64,000 nt of DNA from Ascaphus truei (taxonomy: Eukaryota > Chordata > Amphibia > Anura > Ascaphidae): positions 115,196,244 through 115,260,243 of the forward strand of contig CM071571.1 of assembly GCA_036426205.1 (NCBI GenBank). The letters run 5' to 3'. A program made the position numbers and the translations under genes. Position 1 is the stretch's first letter; each line of letters opens with the position of its first letter. The notes beneath the pieces are model-generated. The model saw only the letters and a program-made list of their open reading frames with translations. It was not told where the DNA came from and did not search any database. Of this stretch, positions 12,417 through 26,796 are shown one piece after another.

Positions 12417-15400
12417 CTCGAAGTTTAAATACAAGTGCAATCTTTTCAAGTCGGTGAACAGTTTTTCCAAGAGAATGGTCTCTAATAGACGACATCTTTA
12501 TTCAGATTACTCAAAAGTGGGGCGTACCACAGATAGATCTGATGTCGACAGCCGAAACCGTGAAGCTAAACTTCTGTTCAAGGGTTGCTCACACAGATGC
12601 TTCCTGCATAGATGCGGTCTAGTTTGATTGGAACTTCCAACTAGCATACATCTTCCTTTCAGTACCAGTTGTACTCAGGTAGATAAGGAAATGCAGAGCA
12701 GAGATAGTGGTGACTATTCCATTTTAGTCATGCAAGGCATGGTTCCTCTTGTTCTTCAGCATGGTAAAAGACCAACCAAAGGAATTACCAATATCGCCTC
12801 ACCGCCTATCATAGGGACCAATTAATCATCCGGATCCACAGAACCAATCTTTAACAGCATGGAGGTTGAATGGACACTGTAACACAGGAAAGGCCTATAA
12901 AAAAGTTGGAAAAACATTAATGCAGGCAAGAAAGGCCTCTACCTCCAAAACCTACCACAGAATATGGCAGTCTTTATCAGTAGTGCAGTATCGAACATAT
13001 CGACTACTTAAATCTATCAAATCCATAGACATTGAAATTCTTACAGAAGGGACTTGACTAGACCTAGGTCTTAGTGCTATTTCCTTGAAAGTTCAAGTGT
13101 TAACCTTATCAGCATTAATGGGCAAACAATTGGCCACACTGGTCTTAATATCACATTTTTCCAGGAACTTAGTCAAATAAAACCTCAAGTTAAAGTGCCA
13201 CTCACTCTGTGGGATTTGCCTCTAGTTCTACAGGCACTCACAAAGGCACTATTTGAACCTCCAAACAGGTCTCACTTACAAACTTAACTTGGAAAATGGT
13301 TTTGTTGGTAGCAGTTACTTCAGCTCGTAGAATAAGTGAACTAAAAGCTGTATCAAAAAAGGAACCATTCTTGGTGTTCCATCAGGATAAAGTAGTACAC
13401 AGATCAGTACTTCAGATTTTGCCAAAAGTCATATCATTATTTCATTTAAACCAAGAAATTATCCTTCCTTCAGGTCGTCCAAAACCAAAAAATGATAAAG
13501 AGCAACTTTTAAATTCATTTGATGTGGTCAGATGTCTAAAGATATATCTGACCAGAACAGAACCATTCAGGAAATCAGACACCTCTGTTCATTCTTCCCG
13601 TGGTGAAAAGAAAAAGGACAAGCAGCTATCAAAGGCTACTCGCAGTAGATGGATTACGGCAGCCATCAGAAAGTCTTACTGTACAGTACATGGTGCAAGG
13701 CAGGCAACCTCCAGAAAAACTAAAAGCACATTCCACCAGATCCATGGATACTGGCAGTCAAGGCACAAGCTTCTCCTCTAGAACTGTGCAGAGCGGCAGT
13801 AAGGAATTCCATAAACCCGTTCACGAAGTTCATTTAAATGTTCAGGGCTCAGCAGACTCACTCTTTGGCCATAAAGTATTGCAAGCAATTGTGCATAAGA
13901 AATGAAATGATTTATGCATTATCCATCAATTGTATGATTTATTTGTTACCCACCGCAGTTAATAATGCGTGGGCATTGCCCGTTGGTGCATACTGCCATG
14001 GAGATGCGCAGGAAAATAGAAAATGGTTTCACAATCTTACCGTAATTTTCTTTTCCTGAGTAATGTTCCATGGCAGTGCGCACAAAGTGCCCGACCCAAA
14101 GATAGAAGGATGTATTAATATGCGCTATATCTTAAAGCTATTTAATACAAGACTGCCTGTGAGTAGGAGGAGTGGCTATATGTAGGGCCTCCTACAAGTG
14201 TAAGTCTTTAATTTGTCCTATCCCAACTAGAAGGTCGGATTTAACCAATTGGTGCGCACTATCATAGAATTTTACTCGGGAAAAGAAAATGACGGTAAGA
14301 TTGTGAAACAATCTATTTATATTTCAAGCTCTTGCACATTTAAAATGAATGTGCTTACCTCTTTCAGAAGAATCTGATTTTCAGCTCTGTATTGCTGCTG
14401 TTTCAGTGTTTTGATATTTTTAAACTCCCTTAAATCAATCATAGTTTTTGGATCAAGACCTGAAAAAAATGAAGCAGGGAAGAAACACCACATTTGTAAC
14501 AGTATAGCCAACATTTAAATCCTGGAAGTAGTCAAAACTCTTCCTACATTAAGGAAGAAAGCTGGATAATTATGACATTAAAGATGTATGTACTTCACTA
14601 AAATGTAATACTGAATTCCAGTAATCTCTTAAAAAAGAAGATGGAATGTAGAAATTAGATCTAGTATAGCAATCAGAAAATTAGATTTAGATGATCAATA
14701 TTAGAAAATTCATTTTTAACATTCAGCACTTACATAACAGATCTTTCCTTAGGAAAAACTTAAGACATAACACAGATAAACAAGTTACTGTGTCTATTAC
14801 TTTGGATAACAACATTCTCTAACATTCCTAAGTTACATAAAAAAAGGTCACATTAGTGCCCAAAAGTTCATGCATAGCTTACAAAATGTAGCTAGTTTGG
14901 TGACTTATAGAAGAATAAGGACTAAAATGTACTGCAAAAAGGAGATAATCTTGAAAATTATTTGGTAAGACGAAGACCAGTCAGTTTCAGCATATTACAT
15001 TTAATAAAATAAGGATTTATTTTTTTGTTCCATGAGACTTCACTTTCAAGTAAACATGGTCTGCATTGAAAAGGCAAAATTCGCTTGTACCAGTGTTGAA
15101 ATAAAAATGTGCGTAGCATACCTAAGCGCTCTCTGAGATCTTCGTTTTCATCAAGAATATCATTCATCTTCAATTCAAGTTTGTTGATATCCATTGTCAA
15201 TGCTTCAATTTCACGATCTCTTATTTTTACGTGTGTTTTCAACTCCTGAATTTCAGTGACTGCTTCCTCTAGGCCATATATTCCCTTAGAATAAAGTCAA
15301 TATAATTTGTATTAAATTTAATATACATAGTGCACATTAGTACTAATGTACATAGTGTACATAGTGTAGTCAAATGTATTTCATTGGAAACCATTCTCCT

Positions 15401-18400
15401 TATGGCTTTTTCTGTGATTGTATCCTGTGAGATATATACATAGCACATATAAATATACACCTTACATTTTACATTATCAGCAAGCTTTACTGAACAGCAA
15501 AGGAACATAGTTGGCATTTGTGAAAAATAGAATCAGAACTCTGAGATCCACTGTATCCAGATGGAGGAAGTGGGCCAGAAAGTCCAATTTATATGCACTC
15601 AAACTCATACATAGGAAATCAACTATATTTGCACTGTTGCAGGAAAAAGAGGAGATGAGAGCAATAGTAATGCTCTTGTTGCTAGAGAAACCCCAGATGG
15701 ACTCAATGCGTAATTGGTTAAATATAAAAACAGTTTATTAGTATATAATTAAAATACATGGGGTAAAAAGGAAGGCCCATAGACAGCGACACTGACAGTT
15801 AAGCAGTACACAGTACGGTATGTCTGTAGTAGGTGTGGTCCACATAATGTGTAGGACACAAAGGGGCAACAAGAGTGGATTTCCCTTTAGTCACCCTCCT
15901 ATGTGGTCATTATGAGTCAGTGAATTACATTGGGTGAGCAAACGTGTTTCTGCTCTAAGGTGATAACGAAAAAAGATAATACTTAGTCTAACTGTATTTT
16001 CAGAGCAACACTACACTGGTAACTTGATTATTCGTGTATGCCTACACCGCTGAATGCAGAGATGCAGTATTATTTACATTCATTTTGGGCGGAAGGATAT
16101 TGTAGCTAAACGGAGTATGACAGCGGGGGCACAGATAGCCACATTGGCAGTAATGGGCGGTGTGTGCTAATAGCTTTTGCCCACTTAAAATCAATCAATG
16201 GCCACCCTATACGGTAATTAAAGGGTTACTTGCCAGTAGTTACTGTTTTTAAAAGTTGGTGCCACTGAGGAGGAGGAGGACGAGGATGGCCTTCATCCTG
16301 GCAGGGGTAAGTACTACTTTTATTTACTTTTAGTTTGCATTGATTGCTCTTGAATGGGTAAAAGCCCTATTAGCCAGATTTTTGTGGTGGTGGGTAGTAG
16401 TTGCCCCATGCGATGATGGTTAGGTCTCCCTGGGTGTAGCGGGAGGGTTAACCCCTTCATTATCTTAGCGGTGAGACACTAAGGTAATGAAGATCTGCTT
16501 TTATTTTATTTTTAGTACATAAAGTAGGATTGAAGCACGGGTCTCCAGAGTGGAACAGCATTACTTTCAGGTCCTATGACCACGATTCCCAAGGTATAGG
16601 CCCCAGTATCCCGGTCATTTAAACTCGCAGGAGATATCGGCGTCCCATACTGAGAAGGACTGTACCTCTGGAAGAGGGGGATCTCCAGACCTGAAATTAA
16701 TGTGTTTCAGCTCCAGAGGCCCCTTGCTGCAATCCTATGTATTTACAATAATAATACAAAAAGAGATCGGCTGTAAGAGCTGTGCGGGGAAACACAGAGA
16801 GAGGAACTGCTTTTCTGTGCAGCTCTTCCAAGCTGGTGCAGCTAGTAGGATTATCACAGCGGGAGCCCCATTCAGAAGCAGGGATCCCTGCTGCGTTAAT
16901 CCTGATGAAAATTCCACCTGCACGGGGCTGTGGTCCACTCGCTACAAGTGACGCGCAGGGGTAACTTGGACTGCGCTACATCTATATCAATGGTAAGGCA
17001 TGTGTGTGCATGTAATATATGTGATAGTAGCACAATGTTGTGGAGCTATTTTTCACAAGGATGTAAGGTTCTATGAAACATTCATTGCAGACAAAAAAAA
17101 TGTCACCAACAACTTTATGCACAAGAGACAGTACCGTTTCATAGTCCCTCATTCGCCTAAGGGCCTCAATGAGATCCTTATCTTTTTCCCGGGCATCATT
17201 CTCTGCCAATTCTGCTACTCTTTCTGCTTCTTTCAATCTCTGCTCTAGAAGGTGCAGCATTGCCTGGAGTTCTTCAGTCCGACTGTGCTGTGCATCGCTA
17301 GAGATACCTAATACAGAGTAGAAAAATAAATAATAATTTCATACAAATGCATGTTATTTAAAACCTAAATACAAGAAATAATCTGTGTTTACCAAAAGTG
17401 TTTGCCCAAAAGGATGTATAGCTAAGAAAAAACTTTAAAAAAAAAAAAAGATAGGTGCTAACAACATAAGTATGAATATAAAATATTATTACAAAATTAC
17501 CTTTGTCTTTTTGCAGTTGCTGTCTCAAGTCCTCAATACGAAGGGAATGTGTTTCCATCTCTTTAGTGTGCTGTTCCAACTGCTCTGTCAGCATCTTTAT
17601 GTGATTATCCCGGTCCTGCAAGCCCTGTAGGAGCCAAAACCAGACATAACTAGAATACACAAATAAAGATATTAAATAATATGCTAAGAATAATTGAAAA
17701 ATATAAATGTTTTATAACACAAAACACAGAGAAAGATTTATAATGTATGCACAAAAAAATTACTAGAGACTTCTCTAGAGACATTAAGATATGTGCTTAA
17801 TGTTTGGAGCCAAGTGTCATCTGATTTTTTAGCACACAAAGTAAACTTAATCAAAGGCTTCAAAATTGTATGGCAACCATTCAAATGTATCTTCATTATC
17901 TGTGTAGTGGTGTTATCCTTTTCCCTTCAAGAGGCAACATATGCAATGTGACGATTGGGGTTACTGGCATCACAAAACTGAAATGAAGCCCAGCTAGCTA
18001 CCCCTAAATCTATGTAACTTGGCCACCTTTGTAAGGCTTATTTTGGCAAAATGTACTTTAAATATCTGGGGAAGAACAGGGAATGTGTAAATGTATTTCC
18101 ATGTCTGTAAGAATGTATTTCAAAGTCTGTATTTGTTATGTGTAAGCACTGTGATATGATTTGGGAGTCAGCCCTGTAAAGTGTTAATTGGATTATGTGT
18201 TCATTTGTATGGAGTGGACACTGATTTAATCAGTGTAGGGTTCTTAGCACGCCCTCTGGCTGTTGTGGCACTAATTTAATCTGTGCTCTGATTGTCCAGC
18301 AGCCCCCTCCCATGCAAGGGATAGCCACAGAGGGCTATATAAGGGGTGCTGCTGATCAGAAAATCAGATCTACTTTCAGAGAGACACTCTGGGAAGGAGT

Positions 18401-21400
18401 GTGGAGTTCTACCTTCAGAGAGAATCTGAGAGCAAGAGAAGCTAACAGACAGAGACACTCTGGGAAGGAGTGTGGAGATCTACCCTCAGAGGACTATCTG
18501 AGAAACAGATACATTCTGTGAAGGAGTTTGATCTTTCACAGTGACCAGCTGGAGAGATATCTCAGAGGGGCTGCTGTGTGATCAGCCCTCTGAGATCCTG
18601 GACGAGAAGTGGACAGGACAAGCTTTCTTGAAGCAGGCCCCTGCACCTAGCGAGGCTAGAGTCTACTCCCCAGGCCCCCAGTTGGTATTGTATCGTGTTT
18701 TGTACATCTTTGTTTGTCTGCTGGCGTGCCAGAAAAAACCCCATTATATTCAACAACTTTGTCCTGTCTGGTGCTATTGATTCCGGTGGTTTCGGTGTGA
18801 AAGTACTAGTCTCCCGTGACATGCAAAGCAATGCATTACAAGCACTACTTGGATAAAAACCCAAACACACTTTCTCAAATGTAAAAACAAGTGTCGGAAA
18901 GAAGTGGTGCATAGAATTAAAAACAGTAAGGGGCTACATCATGAGCCATAAGACACCTTCCAACACTGGAAGACACCTTATAGTCAATTTAAATAATTTA
19001 CCATAAGGTGTCATGCAATAGCACTGCTTAGTATATATGTGCCTAAATGCATAATACAATATTTTCATTTTTTCTAATAAGTAAACATCGAATTTGCTTA
19101 TTTATAAAAACATTTATTATACATACCTTGTACTAAATGTATTTTTATTTCTACAGATGCAGCAACAAGTATTCGAACACTTGCCTTTGAAAATGTGGGG
19201 CAATCTCCGAGTAATGCTGCAACATTTCTGTGACATTTCTGCAGAAAGACTAATGGCCCATCAGATTAACACAGCGGGAGTCCCTGGCAGTCCCATTCAG
19301 TTTGAATGGGACTGTCAGGGACTCCTGTGTTAATCCGATGGGCCATTAGTCTGTCTGCAGAAATGTCACAGAAATGCTGCAGCATTACTGGGGTATTGCG
19401 CCATATTTTCAAAAGCAAATGTCCGGATACTCGTGGCTGCATCAGTACATGCATTTTCAAAAATGAAATTTTCACATGTCATAGTGATAAGGTGGAGAAT
19501 TGCCAATTTGGGTAATTTCTGAGGTTCTGCACGGTTCATAGCTGGAAAATATAGCAATTGCTGAAGTGTTATACGGTTTTGTGACTTTTGCAATAGGCCA
19601 TGGTCTAATAAATAGAAATCAATAAAGAGTTATGTCTTGCACACCTATAAATGTATAATATAAGCAATATACTTGCGATTTGAGGTACCGGTGCTCCGTG
19701 GTTCAGGGAAAACACCTGTCTGGTGTAATTTCAAAGTACATGAACAAAGTGGAGGATCCAGGGCACTACGGATTTGTAGAAAATACAGTGTGTGCCTAGA
19801 GTAAATTTATTTTCTACAAATCCGTAGTGCTCTGGATCCTCCACTTTGTTCTAATAAATAGAAACCCAGATGCATGAGATTTGATAAACAGGATGCTAGA
19901 ATTACAAAAGAATAGTAATTTGCTAAATTTGGCAATTGTTTCCACGGATTACATATGTTCAGTTCACCTGCATGTAGAAAACCATTCTCTTGAAGTATGT
20001 AGTGTTGCTTTTCTGTATTAGGCTAAGATTATAGTAGGCGCGCATGACGGAGCGCCTGGCGACACACGCGCCTGTCACCCAAGCGATAGGTGCACCAAGA
20101 TGAAGGCGATTGGGGAAGTAATGGGGAGGTGTGGCTAATGTGTCACCAGGCTGGTCGCCCTCATTGGCTGAACCACTCACGTGACGTGGCTGTGATGCGG
20201 TCGCTGCGTGAAAAAACAAAATCATTTGCCTTTTAAAAAAATCTGCCGCGCGGTTGCTCTGCATCGCGCCCACTGTCCCGCACATTATAGCTGGCCCATA
20301 GCAGCTGCTGCACTTTGTCCATGCAGCGCGCGAAATCGCACGCGCGGTCGAGCTCACTATAATCACGGCCTTACACAAAAAATCCAATGATTTGTCGTAT
20401 CTACAGTACCTACAAAGTTACCTGCTGAAGGGCAATAACACTGCTCTTGTCCGCATCAAGCTGGGCTATTTTTAGCTTTTCTCGAAGATTGTGGACCATC
20501 TGTTGATACTCAGCGATCTCATCCTCTTTGGAGGCCAACATTGTCTGCAACAGTGGTAATGTGAATACACTGATCGTCAAACATACCTTAAAATGCACTT
20601 CCCCAAAAGAAAAGCATAATAAGTAGTATACCTTCCATTCCTCCACTTTTGCATTTACAGCTATCATAACTGGATCGTCTTCTTCATTCTTTGCTTTTAG
20701 TTGTTCTGTTAGCGCCTGAACCTGTATACAATCCATGTTACAGACAACAGTATAATGACGTCTAATGTATACACTAAATCAGACAGACAATCAATACTGT
20801 TACAGTATATGTTAATGGTTGAAAATGCTTTTTTTAGTGCTTACAGCTAACAAAATCTTCAGCAAAATAAAGATTTAAAAAAAAAAAATGAAATAGTCAT
20901 ACTGTAAATATGATGAATAAGCAAAAACCGATAACAATAAAATGTCATGGGCATCTGTTTCTTTACCTAATTCCAGAGTTCTTACATTGCAACCAATGCG
21001 TTAGAATTATGTTATAATTAGATAATTGCATCAAATAAAATCAATGCAACACTGGTCTACAGAAATAAACAACCAGTACTTATTCCAAATATCTAAAGGG
21101 CCCAGGTATCACCTGTAGTCTATATTGCTCTTTTTCGTTTCTCAGTTGGTCCATAACACTATCAATGTGTTGCACCACGAGCTTCATTTTGCTGTACTCG
21201 TCTGTCATTTTCTCCATCTCCTGCACTGATTCTTCAAGATTCTTGATCATTTCTTGGTTCTGGGCTTCCAGCTTCTCATTAGTTTCACTCAAGCTCTAGG
21301 ATTTGAAAGTAACATTAAGTTAATGTTATCCAATCAGTGCTGGAAGGTAAATTAAAGATGCAAAGTAACCATTAATTTTTCTTTTTTTCAATCAGATGAG

Positions 21401-24400
21401 CAAGGAGAACTACGGGCAAGAGAAGGTAAGAATTGCTATATACAGAATGTAGTAAAATAATAAAGGGAGAGAGAAGAGGAGGTATGATGGCTTTTATTGA
21501 ACCAACAAGTAGTTGATTTTTCATTTGATGAAGGACCCTGAGAGGTTCGAAAACTTGTAACATATTAACTACTTGTTGGTCCAATAAAAGGCATCATACC
21601 ACCTCCTCTCTCTCTCTCTCCTTTGTTATTTTAGTATGTGGAATAAAGAACAAACACGGTTGCCCACCCTTCAATGCCTATATACAGAATGTTAGGGTTT
21701 GTGAAAAGATAACAGTGGTCGACATGCCACCACTACCACAAGTAGACAACAGTGCTGTGTGGTGAATTTAGGAGTCCAAATGCTCAGCTATACCCAGTTG
21801 TGTTAGAGAAGACACATTCAAAACAAAACAAACAAAAAAAAATTATATATATATATATATATATCAGTATTGCTTGACCTGAAGAAGAGAGGATAACTCT
21901 CGAAAGCTTGTCCTATGACATAAATTGTTAGTCCAATAAAAAAAGGTATCACCTAATACTGAAGAACTCATTTATTCTGCAATATATATATCTCTCTCTC
22001 TTCACACATCATCTGCTGCCAGGAGTGCGCCCATTTTATTCCTTAATTAATTTACATCAAAGCTGCCCATAATGTAGTAAAGAATACTGCGCAAAAAAAA
22101 AACAATTTCTCCTAAATGAAATAACAAAACATGTTTTTACAATTATTATTATTATTATTATAAGTAATCGAGGACCCCTGACCTGAATTTCATCCAGATA
22201 CTGCACAAGCTCCATGTTCTTTTTGGAAATTGTAGATTTGTAATCCTGGCCCTCTCCACGCGACAGGACCGATTCCCTCTGAGAGTCAATCTGTCTCTGA
22301 TAATCTATGACATCTTGTCGTAGTTGTTCATTCTATGTAAAGAAAAAAAAATCACAGGTCTATAACTATGTACTTTATGCTCACCTGAAAGCCAAAACAC
22401 AGATTCACATTTCTGTCAGATTACCAAGATTTTACGACACTTCTTTTAAAAAGAGTCAAATTCCTCACCTTTTTTTTAAGTGCTTTTTTCTCCAAAATTA
22501 AAGTGGTGGTATAAGGAAAAGCAACAAATGAAAAGTTAGAAACAAAGTAATTTGGATAAAGAATGAAAGAAAAAATGAACAGAAAAATGGTCTAAAATCT
22601 AGTTAAATAATATCATACTCTAAATGATTAAATATAATATATGATGGTGGAAAGAAGACTGTTCAGGTCCTGTAACTTGAATTGCAACATACAATAAAAA
22701 TCTACGCTAAAAACTGTGATATATGTGCAACAGCACAAACTATTTGCTACCCGTGTTCAGCATTTAAAACATGTTTGTGTTCTGTGCATTGAAAACCACA
22801 TTTGCGGAAAGGTTAATGTCACGTTATACTCACAACACAGAAGACCAAAACAAGATGGCACTCCATGGAAAGTATTGCATGGTCTCTTATTAATATGAAG
22901 TTATAATATATAGCAATATTAATCATAGGCAACCCAGACATCAACCAACCTCTCTTCTTAGCTTGCTATTTTCATTATCTGCTTCTTCATTTCGGAGTGC
23001 AAGCTGAAATGACATAATGATTCATTTTACAAGTGGGAATTACACATTACATATTTAAAAAAACAAAACAAAATAATAATAGTAATTTAATATACGTTTT
23101 AAGGGAGATTGTCACAGCTGTTACTTTTAATATGGTGACGAATATAAATGTAAGCCCTTCAGTGCTCGAATATCCTGAATGCATCACTGTGCAAGTCCTA
23201 CCAGTACTAAACAGGTTAAGGGCAAGTACATAAGTTTTTGGTTTGTATTTATGAAACTTTAACATGTAATCATTATTCATGAGGCAAATAAATACTCACA
23301 TCTCCTGACTGTACCCTTTTACAAATGAAAGCTTTCTGCGTGTATCTTATTTATACCCACACAATGTTATCATATAATTTGCTCTACCATTTTATCATAT
23401 GTTTTGCTCTAAGGGCATACAGTGAATCTTGAAGTTCTTAAAATCAACCCTAATAAGGAATTACAAGTAAACTATGCATTGGACTAGCTCCTCTCAACCT
23501 GTGTCTATCTGGAGATGCAATATCCAAAAGTATGATCAGATCACTCACTAATGATTTGTAAGGTTGCATCACAGTCTCCTTTTTATATTGGTAATACATC
23601 TACTTACAAAATCCTACTAGCACCCTCATTTGTTCTATTAAGTTAAAAAAGAGAACCAACATTGAAAACATATTCAATCTCAAGTACTGTATAATGAGGA
23701 GTATTTTTACCTGATGCATTTCATTGCCTTGCCATGCTTTTTTTCACCTTATGTCCAAAGAAAGAAGTGAATCTTTTTACCTTTTATTCTGGAGGCTAGT
23801 CACTCAAACTCACTCTACTCAAAGTAGTAACATTTTAATCCCATATTTTTAAAAACACAGATTAGATTACAAATTTTACAGGGCGGGGATGGATTATGCC
23901 TGTGTTATTACTATTCTCATCATCCAGGGTTCTGAGTAGCTGAATAAATAAAACGCGTGTTTAGACAGACATACTCTCTTTGTGCTCAAAGAGAGAGCAA
24001 TGCTGAAATGTAGAGCTGGCTGTGTGAACCTCTTTGCACTAAGGGTAACATTTGCTACACTCACAATCTTTCTTTTCATTGGACAAGGTCATGGCTGTTT
24101 CTGGCTGGCACCAGACATTAGTATATTTAATACTTACTTGTTCGTTTACTTGCTTCTCTTTCTCCATCTCCTTTTCCATGTCTTTTAGTTCTCTCTCCTT
24201 CTGCCCCAGCTGTTTCTCCAGCTGACGAATTTCTTCACGTAAAAAACGTGAATCTCTACTTCCAGTAGAAAGCTGAGCCACCTGCATTAAATAATACAAA
24301 CTTGACAATCAATGGAGATAACAGAATTGTTACTTGTAGGCCAAATGTTCACTCGCAAAAAGGCTTTAATTACCAACAGCCCCATCAAAATTGGTTTGTC

Positions 24401-24624
24401 TGTCTGCATAGCATCTGTTCATCTATCCAAATACTGTAGCATTCTAAAAGGAACATCAGACTTTTTTTTACAGGCTGCTGATGTACTTTATTATTACACC
24501 GATTCATTAATCTCCAATTGTAGGGTGTAAACAGAATATTACAAAGACTTGACAATTGATAAGCAACCCATAATTTACATTTTTTTTAAATATATATACA
24601 GAATATACACATACATATATACAT

Positions 24625-24665
<41 letters not shown>

Positions 24666-26742
24666 TACATACAGTGTGTGCGTATTATTTATCAGAGCAG
24701 GGTTGAGCAGAGCGGAGTGACCCCGAGCCAAGTCAGCCCGAATGACATCATCAGCCGATGCCCCCGCCGGCATCACCTAGGCAACAGACCACGTAGAGTG
24801 GGACGCTGGAGCGTTGGAGAGCGGAGAATGCTGCAGGCTGCTAGACAGCAGGGACTATGTGCTCACATGCGGATTCCAAGACCTTATCTGGTAATTGCAA
24901 TATAGTTGCTGCTTTTCTTACCTTCACCTTGTGTGAATTACACTATTTGTATTATCATGCTTAATCAAAACGTTCTGTAGCAACTGTCACACTTTGCTGA
25001 TTCTTTTGATATTGTTTAATATATGTTTCTGCATTTGATATAAATATATTTGTTTGCACATTAAATCAAGGGTACTACACAATTGTGGTATTTTGTGTGC
25101 TCTTCTGTCCCCCCTTGTCTTATAGTGTCTTTGAACTACAAGAGGTTCAGGGACACCTTTTGAAGAAGATTGCATCATACGCTGATTAGACAGTACCCGG
25201 AACTTTAACTTTTAAAATTTCGACTACAAAAAAACCCCAGTGTACTAGCGCAATCCGGTTACTCTATTTGCAGTCAGATAGTTAGGCTGTTAGATCTAGT
25301 TAGCCTCCCTAATTTGGAGTAGGCTTGTGTTTTATCATTTGGTTTTACCTTAAAAAGGGACAGTGTGCCTACAATACTTTGTTTTGGATGTGAGGAAATA
25401 AACCACTGAAGGGTTTGTTACAGCCTCAAATACACTGTGTGTTCTCTTTCTGACCCTACCATGAGGCTGTCCTGCCACAAAATATAAAGACATCTAATAT
25501 ACAGTTAAATAACCAGCAGCAGTATTAATGTATAGAAAAATGTGCAACAAACCTCCAGTTCCTTTTCCAGGTGAAGAACTTTATTTTGTAATTGGTTTTC
25601 TGTTGAATAAGTCATGACATGTATTAAACATAATGGAAGCAACTAAAGGTCATTCCATGCTATGAAAATAGCAACTACATAAATGAATTTGTTCATGATA
25701 AACATAGAAGCTATAATTTGAAAGTATACCATATTTATGCAAGTATATAATATTTATGTTTTGCGTTGTCTAAATTGCCCATTGGCATAATGATAAATAT
25801 GATACTAATTTATCATTTGAAAGATGCAGCCCTTTCTATGACCAACAATTAACCAAAGACATGTTTAAGAGGGGTATATCTTGGCAAATTGATACCTGGC
25901 AGAATTATATACTCCTTGCTCAACCGCCTTTTGCCTGATGTCACTGTGTGTTCAACAATGCAAACCCTTCCTTTTTATACTTTGCACGCTAGCTGGAGGT
26001 TGCCAGCCATAAGTGGACTAAACCCTGGACATGCATACTGTACATTTTGCTTACCAGCATTTGTGCTAAAAGCAAATTCTTTTCTGCTTTAGACATTATG
26101 AAGTTGCATATAGAAGCAAATTACTGTACATTGTTATGTTGCCTACAATTTTTAGTTTGTCTTTTGAGCTAAGTGTCACAGATCACTTATACATTGCTCT
26201 TTAAGACAGACATTAAGCAATTTATAATTTGTGATTTTCACTAGACTGGAACTACATTATACCTGCTTAAAGATTTTCATGAGTTGGTCCCATGGTTAAA
26301 CACAAGGTCCTTTATACCTACCAACTTTTGCTTGCTCTTCTCCAGCTTTTTCTGCCTCTTCTAAAGCAAGCTCTACTTCTTGAGCCTTCATCTAGATGAC
26401 AAAAAATACCAAATAATAACTTGCGAACTCTTGCAATATATGAGCACTTCACAATTCTCTGTAAAATCCTATCATACCCATTGTTCTTTTCTATGGTAGC
26501 AACTCTTTCTCCTGAGAAGGTTTCAGTTGTCAGAAATATTATGAGTTTTAGTTGATACATTTGGTTTATATTTAAATGTTGAAATTCTGGACGAATTATG
26601 GTTTTCGTACTTTATACGTGGGTCAAACAGTATAAATTCAAATCTCAACAATGAATGTATAATGATTATGTTAACAACTTTCTTGCCCTGCCATAGCATG
26701 TATGTACATTATACATACACACGTTATATAACATTATACATT

Positions 26743-26796
<54 letters not shown>

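Larger units (their letters stand above)
11319..14309 (+). mobile_element. DIRS-like tyrosine-recombinase retrotransposon, 5'-truncated
   Basis: The order RT, RNase H, tyrosine recombinase, then a 3' end with inverted internal complementary sequences is that of the DIRS order, which integrates by recombinase and leaves no target duplication. RT: a DWMVSVD motif near 11,407, LRFAVGQ...QFTV...FGLATS near 11,470 and the YLDD box near 11,610. The RNase H region is interrupted by a TA microsatellite. The recombinase and the 58 bp inverted repeat end are listed separately. Antisense to CEP290, in intron 16. Stops and frame changes show it is decayed. Confidence 0.85.

Noticed and set aside
24690..25490. 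Second solo LTR in CEP290 intron 5
   Set aside because: An AATAAA and LTR-like ending are visible but no TG start or target duplication could be found.
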